Below the pieces are notes generated by a model. It did not search any database. It had not been told where the DNA came from and worked only from the letters and a program-made list of their open reading frames with translations. The position numbers and the translations under genes are program-made. From assembly GCA_030745815.1 (NCBI GenBank), contig JASLNX010000084.1, forward strand, positions 1 through 12,146: 12,146 nucleotides of DNA, given 5' to 3'. Shown piece after piece: positions 1-6,032 of this stretch. This DNA is from an archaeon (GTDB taxonomy: Archaea; Iainarchaeota; Iainarchaeia; Iainarchaeales; GCA-2688035). Each line of letters begins with the position of its first letter. Positions within the stretch are counted from its first letter, which is position 1.

Positions 1-269
1 CTATCATCATTGCTTGTTGTTCCATCATTCAAAACTTTTATTTTTAGTTTTGTCTTGCTTTCAAAACCAGAGGCCCAGTCTGCAAAGTTTTTGTAGTATT
101 TTTCGTTACTTACAATAAAAATTTCGTCAACGTTTGGAAGCTCTTCAAGCCTTGCTACAATGTGTTCAAGAATTGGTTTGCCCTTTATATCAAGCAGTGC
201 CTTTGGCTGGTTTTCAGTTAAGGGGTAAAGCCTTGTCGCATATCCTGCTGCAGGGATTATTACCTTCAT
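1..269 (-). CDS. Sugar-1-phosphate nucleotidyltransferase, N-terminal part (cut by window edge)
   Basis: Only the first 89 codons are present; the gene continues beyond base 1. The start ATG is at 269-267, preceded by GGTGAT five bases upstream on the minus strand, an acceptable SD site. The protein opens with the nucleotide-binding signature of the GT-A fold nucleotidyltransferases: PAAGYATRL at residues 6-14, PLT at 16-18, and a PKALL motif at 22-26 with the usual Lys. NDGTTSNDD at 81-89 resembles a stretch I recall from archaeal and bacterial sugar nucleotidyltransferases, but this is from memory. Such enzymes join a sugar 1-phosphate to an NTP with release of pyrophosphate. It follows UDP-glucose 6-dehydrogenase by 44 bases on the same strand, so making UDP-glucose or a related donor would fit. 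Substrate and nucleotide specificity cannot be read from this fragment, and a phosphocholine-type cytidylyltransferase role is not excluded. Confidence 0.85.
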   Translation of the reverse strand, partial: MKVIIPAAGYATRLYPLTENQPKALLDIKGKPILEHIVARLEELPNVDEIFIVSNEKYYKNFADWASGFESKTKLKIKVLNDGTTSNDD

Positions 270-313
270 AGTATCACCAAAGGGTTAATTCTCGGAAGGG
301 TTTTTAACGCTTG

Positions 314-1621
314 TTAAACCCTGCCAATTCCAACGTAGTTAAAGCCAAGCTTCGCCATTTGATCTGGCTTGAAAATGTTTCTTCCGTCACAAATTATTGC
401 CTGCTTCATAAGGCCCTTTACCTTATCCAAGTCAATTTTCTTAAACTCATCCCACTCGGTTAAGAAAAGCAGAGCATCTGCGTCCTTTGCAACCTCGTAC
501 ATGTCTTTACAGTATTCTACGTTTTCCAAAAGTCCTCTCGCGCGCTCCATTGCTTCAGGATCAAATGCTTTTATTTTAGCGCCTTCCTCTTGCAATGCCT
601 GGATTATGTCAACGCTTGGCGCAAACCTCATGTCATCAGTGTTTGGCTTAAACGCTAAGCCAAGAACTCCAATGGTCTTGTCCTTCATCACCCACAAAAG
701 ATCCTCAACCTTTTTAACAAACCTTGTTCTTTGGCCCTTGTTAATCTTTTGAACCTCTTTTAGCATTGCAAAATCATATCCGTTTCTTTCCGCAATCCAA
801 ATAAATGCGTCAACGTCTTTTGGAAAGCAAAAGCCACCATATCCAAGGCCTGCTTTCAAAAAGCTTGGCCCAATTCTGTTATCAAGGCCCATTCCTCTGG
901 CAACGTCGTCAACGTTTGCACCGGTTGCTTCACAAATGTTTGCAATAGCATTAATGAAACTAATTTTTGTCGCAAGAAATCCGTTTGATGCGTGCTTTAT
1001 TATTTCAGAACTCTTAATATCCGTAAAAACCATTTCAGCCTTTAACGGAGCATAAATTTCCCCCATAATATCTCTTGCCTCCTGACTATCAGTTCCAACA
1101 ACAACCCTGTCAGGCTTCAAAAAGTCTTCAACAGCAGACCCTTCTCTTAAAAATTCAGGATTGCTTACAACCATGTGCTTAATACACTTGCCTGCCTCTG
1201 CATCGCCGTTGCTACAGTGCAAAACCTGTTCAACCCTTTCGCCTGTTAGAACTGGGACTGTGCTTTTTTCAACAACAACCTTTGGCTCTTTTGCCATTGC
1301 ACTAATGCTTCTGGCCACATTTTCAACATAGCTTAAGTCTGCGCCGCCGTCATCCTTTGGAGGCGTTCCTACTGCAATAAAAATAACCTTTCCGTGAGTA
1401 ACCGCCTTTTTCATATCGCTGGTAAACTCAATTCTCTTGGCTGCTTCGTTCTTCTTAATTAATTCAACAAGCCCTGGCTCATAAATAGGAATTTTTCCGC
1501 TGTTAAGAATTTCAATTTTTTTCTCATCAATGTCTTGACACACAACATTATGCCCCATGTCCGCAAAGCAAGCTCCTGCCACCAAGCCGACGTACCCTGT
1601 TCCAATAACCGAAATATTCAT
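314..1621 (-). CDS. ugd: UDP-glucose 6-dehydrogenase
   Basis: 435 residues, the normal length for the UDP-glucose/GDP-mannose dehydrogenase family. The enzyme oxidises UDP-glucose twice with NAD+ to UDP-glucuronate in the cytoplasm. The N-terminal Rossmann motif GTGYVG is at residues 7-12 and an AVGTPP motif at 83-88. NPEFLREG at 154-161 and Lys219 in the NGFLATKIS stretch belong to the substrate and catalytic region. The catalytic Cys is Cys265 in GYGGFCFPKD. The C-terminal UDP-binding domain includes GLAFKPNTDDMR at 321-332. The start ATG has a perfect AGGAGG seven bases upstream. GDP-mannose or UDP-ManNAc dehydrogenase are related alternatives, but the motifs fit Ugd best. A nucleotidyltransferase gene follows on the same strand and a TIM-barrel isomerase-like gene precedes it, which suggests sugar-nucleotide supply for surface glycans or protein N-glycosylation. 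Confidence 0.93.
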   Translation of the reverse strand: MNISVIGTGYVGLVAGACFADMGHNVVCQDIDEKKIEILNSGKIPIYEPGLVELIKKNEAAKRIEFTSDMKKAVTHGKVIFIAVGTPPKDDGGADLSYVENVARSISAMAKEPKVVVEKSTVPVLTGERVEQVLHCSNGDAEAGKCIKHMVVSNPEFLREGSAVEDFLKPDRVVVGTDSQEARDIMGEIYAPLKAEMVFTDIKSSEIIKHASNGFLATKISFINAIANICEATGANVDDVARGMGLDNRIGPSFLKAGLGYGGFCFPKDVDAFIWIAERNGYDFAMLKEVQKINKGQRTRFVKKVEDLLWVMKDKTIGVLGLAFKPNTDDMRFAPSVDIIQALQEEGAKIKAFDPEAMERARGLLENVEYCKDMYEVAKDADALLFLTEWDEFKKIDLDKVKGLMKQAIICDGRNIFKPDQMAKLGFNYVGIGRV

Positions 1622-1628
1622 TTGTATG

Positions 1629-1634
1629 CCTCCT
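1629..1634 (-). promoter_or_regulatory. Shine-Dalgarno site of ugd
   Basis: CCTCCT on the plus strand reads AGGAGG on the minus strand, seven bases before the ugd ATG. It is the strongest SD in the window and fixes the ugd start. A possible TATA-like stretch, CTTTTTTAAGG on the minus strand around 1658-1668, would place transcription start near 1636 and give a short leader that just contains this SD; that promoter is weak evidence. Confidence 0.8.
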
Positions 1635-1708
1635 AAAAGAAAAGAAACCGCTAACCCTTAAAAAAGCTTTTTCTTTGAGGAATGTACCAAGAAACTGCAG
1701 ACCGTTCA

Positions 1709-2575
1709 CTAAAGGGGCGCCAAAAATTTCTCAACCTGGCCTCTCTCGCTCAAAATTTCGGCCTCCGCAACGTCCGCAGCGTGCTCAAAAACAAGCGGAA
1801 TTCTTCCAATCTGCTTAATTTTCTTCAACTGCGAAAAATCAAACCCGCCTGGGAAAGGCCTGTGGTCAAAAAGAGAATCTGCCACATTTTTTTCGCTTGG
1901 TGAACAGTAGTGAAGATGCATTTCTCCAATCCTTTCGTGCAATGAAAGTAGTTCTTCAAGATTTTTCTCAAGAAGAGCGTGCCCAAAATCCAAAAGAAAA
2001 CCAAGTTCGGGGAATTCCTCAAAAATTTCACGAAACTGCTCAGCCGTTCGAAGAAGTGAAGAAACTTCCCGCCCAGGCGTGTTCTCAATAACAAGCTTTA
2101 TCCCAAACTCTTTTGAAAGGCCCAAAGCATAGTCTAAAACCTCTTTTAATCCGGCAACCGCTTTACTCCTATCAAGCTTCTTTAGTATTGTTGGAAAACT
2201 AAACCCGTGTTTTGTTTCAGAGAAACCTGCGTCGCAGTCAAATCCGCTATGGATTCCAACAGTTAAAGCGTTGACTTCTGATGCAACCTTAAACATGTCT
2301 CCAACAAGCTTTCTGTTTTCAGGAGTCAAACCAAGCGACGGATTAAACCAAAATCTTTTCTCCCTTGGTGGAAAGACTCCGTGAACTGTAAAATCCAAAT
2401 CGGAAAAATCTTTCTTTATTCTGCCAACGGTTTTCCAAACATCCTTTTCAAGAGAGTGAGCAGCTCCAAGTTCAACTAATCCAAAGCCAAGCTCTTTAGC
2501 TCTGGCAACAGAATCATAAATTCCAAAACCGCGCGTGGCAAAATAACTTGAGCTCAATCCAACAAAAGAAGACAT
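1709..2575 (-). CDS. Sugar phosphate isomerase/epimerase-like TIM-barrel protein
   Basis: 288 residues with the pattern of the xylose-isomerase-like/AP-endonuclease-2 TIM-barrel superfamily, whose members isomerise or epimerise sugars using divalent metals. Candidate metal-site motifs at strand ends occur in the expected order: VHG at 64-66, GIHSG at 107-111, IEN at 163-165 (Glu164), LDFGHA at 195-200 (Asp196, His199), HLH at 220-222 and FEH at 263-265 (Glu264). The usual D-x-H-x-x-x-G-x-G element late in the barrel is altered to FDHRPFPGG at 236-244, so one metal ligand may be shifted or lost. No signal peptide is visible. The start ATG lacks an SD but has a TATA-like TTTATTAA about 25 bases upstream, consistent with a leaderless message. 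It lies upstream of ugd on the same strand with an 87-base gap. The substrate is unknown; endonuclease IV activity is less likely than sugar isomerisation. Confidence 0.75.
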   Translation of the reverse strand: MSSFVGLSSSYFATRGFGIYDSVARAKELGFGLVELGAAHSLEKDVWKTVGRIKKDFSDLDFTVHGVFPPREKRFWFNPSLGLTPENRKLVGDMFKVASEVNALTVGIHSGFDCDAGFSETKHGFSFPTILKKLDRSKAVAGLKEVLDYALGLSKEFGIKLVIENTPGREVSSLLRTAEQFREIFEEFPELGFLLDFGHALLEKNLEELLSLHERIGEMHLHYCSPSEKNVADSLFDHRPFPGGFDFSQLKKIKQIGRIPLVFEHAADVAEAEILSERGQVEKFLAPL

Positions 2576-2596
2576 GAAAACCAGACTATTAGTTCA

Positions 2597-2604
2597 TTAA
2601 TAAA
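2597..2604 (-). promoter_or_regulatory. TATA-like box for the TIM-barrel gene
   Basis: On the minus strand this reads TTTATTAA, centred about 25 bases upstream of the ATG at 2575. No SD precedes that ATG, so a leaderless archaeal transcript is the simplest reading. An overlapping minus-strand ATTTATATT at about 2607-2615 is an alternative that would give a leader of roughly ten bases. Confidence 0.45.
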
Positions 2605-2607
2605 CAA

Positions 2608-2616
2608 TATAAATAA
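2608..2616 (+). promoter_or_regulatory. TATA-like box for the Fe-dehydrogenase operon
   Basis: TATAAATAA in the divergent intergenic region. Its centre (2612) is 30 bases upstream of the in-frame ATG at 2642 and 21 upstream of the in-frame TTG at 2633. With the usual archaeal TATA-to-start distance of about 25-27 bases, transcription would begin around 2638-2640, essentially at the ATG. There is no SD, which supports leaderless initiation and favours ATG 2642. Confidence 0.55.
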
Positions 2617-2641
2617 TTCATTCCTAGATTAATTGGTTGAA

Positions 2642-3826
2642 ATGGATCTTTCATACTTTTTACCAAGAACTGATCTTCTTTTGGGAACAGGGGTTTTCTC
2701 AAAGCTTGGCGAAGAAACCGCGAAAGTTGGAAAGGCCGCCTTAGTTGTTACTGGAAAGTCCAGCATGAAACGGCTTGGCTTCTTAGACAAAGCAGTTGAG
2801 TCGCTTGAAAGCGCAGGTGTTTCCGCTACAGTTTTCTCTGGCGCTGAACCAAACCCAACACTTCAAAACGTAAAAGATGGCGCAAGCCTCTGCATTGAAA
2901 ACAAATGCGACGTTGTTGTGGCCTTGGGTGGGGGCAGTTCAATGGACGCGGCAAAAGCAATTGCCATTGCTGCAGGACATAACGATATTGAGAACGCTTG
3001 GGAATATATTGTGGGAAAGAAAGCGACAACTGAAAAAACAATTCCAGTTGTTGCTGTAACAAGTACTTCTGGAAGCGGAAGCCATGTAACAATGTATAGC
3101 GTGGTAACGAATCGCGAGAAAAATGAAAAGGCAGGATTTGGAAGCGAGTTCATGTTTCCAAGAAAATCAATATACGATGTTGAAATTACAAAGCACCTGC
3201 CGCCAAAGGTTACTGCGGAATCCGGCTTTGATGTTTTAGCGCACGTAATGGAGGCCTTTACCAACAAGAAATCAAACGCAATTGTTGACCCTTGGTGCCT
3301 TAAAGCAATGGAACTTGTTGCAGCCAACTTGGAAAAAGCGTTTAACAACGGCGAGGACATTGAGGCAAGAAAGGGAATGGCTATTGCAGACACTCTTGCA
3401 GGGTTTGCAATTTCAGCAGTTGGAGTTAACACAATTCACCCAATTTCAAACACGGTCTCTGGTTTTTATCCGGAGATAGCGCACGGTCAAGCGCTTGCAA
3501 CCCTATCCCAAACGGTGATGAAGTACAATATTGAAAACGGTTCAGTGGAACTTGTGAAAAGATATGCACAAATTGCGCAGGCTTTAGGGCAAAATGTTTC
3601 TGGCGAAATGGGAAAAGAAGACGCTCTTTTATCAGTTAAGGCAGTTGGAGAACTGCGAAAGAAGATTGGGCTGGAAAAAGGGCTCGCGGACCTAGGGGTT
3701 TTAGCAGAAAAGTTCCCTGAAATTGCGAAGACCGCTTTAAAACTTTACTTGGGAGCAATCCAAAGCAATCCATCAAAAGTAGATAATGAGGAAATAATAA
3801 CTAAGTTTTTTGAGGAATCAAAGTGA
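2642..3826 (+). CDS. Iron-containing alcohol dehydrogenase family protein
   Basis: 394 residues from ATG 2642; an in-frame TTG at 2633 would add three, but the TATA-like box and absent SD favour the ATG. Family III (iron-type) dehydrogenases use NAD(P)H to interconvert aldehydes or ketones and alcohols. The nucleotide-binding GGGSSMD is at 96-102. The family GTGSE element appears as GSGSH at 144-148, with His in place of the usual Glu. All four metal ligands are present: Asp197 and His201 (GFDVLAH), His266 (THP region) and His281 (EIAHG). Length is typical of the family (about 380-400). Its last four bases overlap the next gene, a nucleotidyltransferase, which implies translational coupling and a shared pathway: a reduced alcohol or polyol phosphate could be the molecule that is then activated. 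Archaeal glycerol-1-phosphate dehydrogenase is a distant relative but differs in motifs and is shorter. The substrate is unknown. Confidence 0.88.
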   Translation: MDLSYFLPRTDLLLGTGVFSKLGEETAKVGKAALVVTGKSSMKRLGFLDKAVESLESAGVSATVFSGAEPNPTLQNVKDGASLCIENKCDVVVALGGGSSMDAAKAIAIAAGHNDIENAWEYIVGKKATTEKTIPVVAVTSTSGSGSHVTMYSVVTNREKNEKAGFGSEFMFPRKSIYDVEITKHLPPKVTAESGFDVLAHVMEAFTNKKSNAIVDPWCLKAMELVAANLEKAFNNGEDIEARKGMAIADTLAGFAISAVGVNTIHPISNTVSGFYPEIAHGQALATLSQTVMKYNIENGSVELVKRYAQIAQALGQNVSGEMGKEDALLSVKAVGELRKKIGLEKGLADLGVLAEKFPEIAKTALKLYLGAIQSNPSKVDNEEIITKFFEESK

Positions 3827-4548
3827 GTTTGGGAATTAAGAAGGCATTTATTCTCGCTGGTGGCGAGGGAACAAGACTAAGGCCGTTAACTTACGAGATT
3901 GCAAAGCCGCTTGTGCCAGTGAAAGGTAAGCCAGTTTTACAGTGGAACCTTGAACTCTGCAAACGCTTTGGAGTTGAAGAGGTTGTTCTTGCTCTTGGCT
4001 ACAAGGCCGAGCAAATTAAGGAAAGGTTTGGTGCCGGCGATGACCTTGGACTAAAGCTACACTACAATGTTGAAGACGAATTTTTGGGAACCGCCGGGGC
4101 GTTAAAGTTTGCAGAAGAGCAATTTAAGGGAGAAGACAAATTTATCATGATGAACGGGGACGAATGCAAGAACATTGATTTTGAATCCTTAAACAAAGTG
4201 TTTGATGCGAACAGTGCAAGCGCGGCCATTTCTTTAACTGAAATTGAGTACTCAAAAGCCGGGGGTCTTGTTCGTTTGGACGGGGAAAAAATTGTTGGCT
4301 GGGATGAACACCCTGAAGGCGAAGCAGAGACCGGAACAAAATTAATTAATGCCGGGGCTTATATTCTTTCACCGCAGATTCTTGATTATATTCCTGCGGG
4401 AAAAATGGTTTCAATTGAAGCGAGCACATTTCCCAAAATGATTGAAGAAGGAAAAGTGTTTGGACTAAAGTGCGTTTCGCAGTTTTTCCAGACCGATACC
4501 TTTGAAAGATATGAAAAAGCGATTTTTGGCTGGAAAGGGTTTAAATAG
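3823..4548 (+). CDS. Sugar nucleotidyltransferase (mannose-1-P guanylyltransferase/RmlA-like) with altered C-terminal motif
   Basis: 241 residues of the NTP_transferase family, which couples NTP and a sugar (or alcohol) phosphate to an activated donor. The start is GTG 3823, overlapping the upstream stop codon (GTGA), with TGAGG seven bases upstream as SD. The signature LAGGEGTRLRPLT is at 11-23, AKPLVPVKGKPVL at 27-39, DEFLGTAGAL at 85-94, the catalytic-loop NGDE at 111-114, and NAGAYILSP at 176-184. Relatives usually carry D-I-G-T-P-E-R-Y near the C-terminus, its Asp binding the second metal; here the aligned stretch reads QTDTFERY (residues 223-230), so that Asp is Gln and the nearest Asp is displaced two positions. 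The protein ends soon after, without the left-handed beta-helix or hexapeptide tail of longer GMPPs. Its coupling to the Fe-dehydrogenase is the main functional clue. Nucleotide and substrate are unknown. Confidence 0.87.
   Translation: MSLGIKKAFILAGGEGTRLRPLTYEIAKPLVPVKGKPVLQWNLELCKRFGVEEVVLALGYKAEQIKERFGAGDDLGLKLHYNVEDEFLGTAGALKFAEEQFKGEDKFIMMNGDECKNIDFESLNKVFDANSASAAISLTEIEYSKAGGLVRLDGEKIVGWDEHPEGEAETGTKLINAGAYILSPQILDYIPAGKMVSIEASTFPKMIEEGKVFGLKCVSQFFQTDTFERYEKAIFGWKGFK
4540..4547 (+). promoter_or_regulatory. TATA-like box overlapping the nucleotidyltransferase stop codon
   Basis: TTTAAATA spans the last sense codons and the TAG of the upstream gene. Its centre is about 27 bases before ATG 4571 of the APRT gene, which has no SD. 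This spacing matches leaderless archaeal initiation and suggests that APRT can be transcribed independently of the upstream pair. AT-rich codons could also produce the match by chance. Confidence 0.45.
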
Positions 4549-4570
4549 TTTCTCTGAAGAAAAATTTGTG

Positions 4571-5116
4571 ATGTCTATGGATTTAGATAAGAAAATCAGA
4601 CGGGTTCCAAACTTTCCAAAGGACGGAATTCTTTTCTATGATGTTACAAGTTTGCTTCAGGACGCAAAGGCATTTAGACAAGCAGTTGATGAAATGGTTG
4701 AACACTATTTGAAAAGCGAAAAGCACTTTGATAAAATTGTTTCAATGGAGTCGCGCGGATTTATCTTTGGTTCAATTCTTGCCTACGAATTTCACGCAGG
4801 GTTTGTTCCACTAAGAAAGCCAGGTAAACTTCCAGCGGAAACAATTAGCCAGGAATTTGAAAAAGAGTATGGCCTGGACAAGTTTGAAGTGCACAAAGAC
4901 GCAATTGAAAAAGGAGACAAGTGTTTAATTGTAGATGATCTCTTGGCAACTGCGGGAACTGCCCAGGCAGCGGTTGGCCTTGTTGAAAAACTGGGCGGCA
5001 CAGTGGACGGCATTTGTTGTCTTGTTGAATTGGATTTCTTGAAAGGCAGAGAAAAACTAAAAGGGTACGACCTGTTTACAATGCTGCATTACAATAGCGA
5101 AGAAGTAAAGGAGTAA
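4571..5116 (+). CDS. apt: Adenine phosphoribosyltransferase
   Basis: 181 residues from ATG 4571, close to the 180-183 of bacterial and human APRT. The frame is open back to an ATG at 4502, inside the upstream gene, but those 23 extra residues have no APRT counterpart and the TATA-like spacing supports 4571. The enzyme condenses adenine with PRPP to AMP and pyrophosphate in the cytoplasm. FPKDGILFYDVTSLL at 15-29 corresponds to the conserved APRT N-terminal segment, MESRGFIFG at 59-67 to the flexible-loop region, and CLIVDDLLATAGT at 118-130 is the PRPP-binding motif with the Asp122-Asp123 pair. This is the classical bacterial/eukaryotic APRT type, not the shorter PRTase type often labelled hypoxanthine/APRT in archaea, so transfer from bacteria is possible but untested. 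Downstream genes encode a PfkB kinase and MTA phosphorylase, the latter supplying adenine. Confidence 0.93.
   Translation: MSMDLDKKIRRVPNFPKDGILFYDVTSLLQDAKAFRQAVDEMVEHYLKSEKHFDKIVSMESRGFIFGSILAYEFHAGFVPLRKPGKLPAETISQEFEKEYGLDKFEVHKDAIEKGDKCLIVDDLLATAGTAQAAVGLVEKLGGTVDGICCLVELDFLKGREKLKGYDLFTMLHYNSEEVKE
5107..5113 (+). promoter_or_regulatory. Shine-Dalgarno site of the PfkB kinase gene
   Basis: AAAGGAG, lying just before the APRT stop codon and eight bases before GTG 5122. It decides the non-ATG start of the kinase gene and indicates cotranscription with APRT. Confidence 0.75.
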
Positions 5117-5121
5117 TTGCA

Positions 5122-6027
5122 GTGGTTGATGTAGTAGTTCTTGGTTCAATGGCCTTTGATTCTTTGGAAACTCCGTTTGGAAAAGTAGACATGGCACTTG
5201 GTGGAAGTGCAACCTACGCAGCAACCGCTGCATCGCTTTTTGTTAAGCCAGGAATTGTAAGCATTGTTGGAACAGATTTTCCAGAAGAGCACTCAAAGTT
5301 TTTAGAATCACGCGGGATTGATTTAAAGGGAGTGGAGCACGCAGAAGGGAAAACTTTTTACTGGAAGGGAAAATACGGCTTTGATATTAACGCAGCAGAA
5401 ACACTTGACGTTCAGTTGAACGTTGTTGAAGGATTTAAGCCAAAGGTTCCAGAAGAATACAAAAACGCTGACTATTTGTTTTTGGGAAATTTTGAGCCAG
5501 CAATTCAAAAAAGCGTTCTAGAGCAAATGGCAAAGCGTCCAAAGCTTGTTGTGTCAGACACAATGAATTATTACATTGAAAAGGACAGGGAAGCAGTTCT
5601 TGAAATGGTAAAGCTCTCAGACATTGCTTTAATGAATGACGGAGAGGCCAGGCAACTGTTCAAGACATCCAGCTTGGTAGAGGCCGCAAAGGAAATCCTA
5701 AAGCTTGATTCAAAGATTGCAATAATTAAGAAGGGAGAGCACGGCTGCATTTTCATGACAAAGGATTCATTCTTTTCAGCACCAGGTTATCCTTTGGAAA
5801 AAGTTGTTGACCCGACCGGAGCAGGAGACAGCTTTGCAGGAACCCTTATCGGATATCTTGCAAAAACAGGCGACTTAAGCGATGAAAATGTTAGAAAGGC
5901 AATAGTTTACGCTTCAGCTGTTGCAAGCTATAACGCCGAAGGCTTTTCTCTAGACAACCTGAAGAAAATTTCATTAGAAGATATTGATAAACGAGTTAAT
6001 GAGTTTAAGAAAATAGTGGAGTTTTGA
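5122..6027 (+). CDS. PfkB-family carbohydrate/nucleoside kinase
   Basis: 301 residues, typical for the ribokinase/PfkB superfamily of ATP-dependent kinases acting on sugars or nucleosides. The start GTG follows an AAAGGAG SD. Recognisable elements are the substrate-side GGSATYAATAAS at 27-38, the NDGEA stretch at 172-176, KKGEHG at 203-208 and the anion-hole/catalytic motif DPTGAGDSFAG at 230-240, with Asp236 the expected base. The first motif lacks the common Asn of GG-x-x-x-N ribokinases. The gene sits five bases after APRT and runs into MTA phosphorylase, so a substrate from purine or SAM-by-product metabolism is a reasonable inference; adenosine or another nucleoside would make the cluster coherent. 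Sugar substrates such as ribose are equally compatible with the sequence. No membrane segments or signal are visible. Confidence 0.88.
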   Translation: MVDVVVLGSMAFDSLETPFGKVDMALGGSATYAATAASLFVKPGIVSIVGTDFPEEHSKFLESRGIDLKGVEHAEGKTFYWKGKYGFDINAAETLDVQLNVVEGFKPKVPEEYKNADYLFLGNFEPAIQKSVLEQMAKRPKLVVSDTMNYYIEKDREAVLEMVKLSDIALMNDGEARQLFKTSSLVEAAKEILKLDSKIAIIKKGEHGCIFMTKDSFFSAPGYPLEKVVDPTGAGDSFAGTLIGYLAKTGDLSDENVRKAIVYASAVASYNAEGFSLDNLKKISLEDIDKRVNEFKKIVEF

Positions 6028-6032
6028 TTGAC

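Noticed and set aside
369..752. Plus-strand open frame opposite ugd
   Set aside because: It covers the conserved C-terminal domain of ugd and shows no independent coding evidence.
1682..2094. Small open frames opposite and overlapping the TIM-barrel gene in other frames
   Set aside because: No start signals and no recognisable motifs; the barrel metal-site motifs support the longer minus-strand gene.
1709..2575. Endonuclease IV as the identity of the TIM-barrel gene
   Set aside because: The late D-x-H signature is altered and there is no repair gene nearby; sugar isomerase-like is the safer class.
2863..3432. Long antisense open frame (189 codons) opposite the Fe-dehydrogenase gene
   Set aside because: It lies wholly within a gene with strong family motifs, has no SD or promoter, and its composition is a shadow of the sense codons.
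2642..3826. Archaeal glycerol-1-phosphate dehydrogenase (EgsA) as the identity of the Fe-dehydrogenase
   Set aside because: The GGGSSMD and four-ligand iron-type motifs and the length of about 394 fit iron alcohol dehydrogenases; EgsA is shorter with a different motif pattern.
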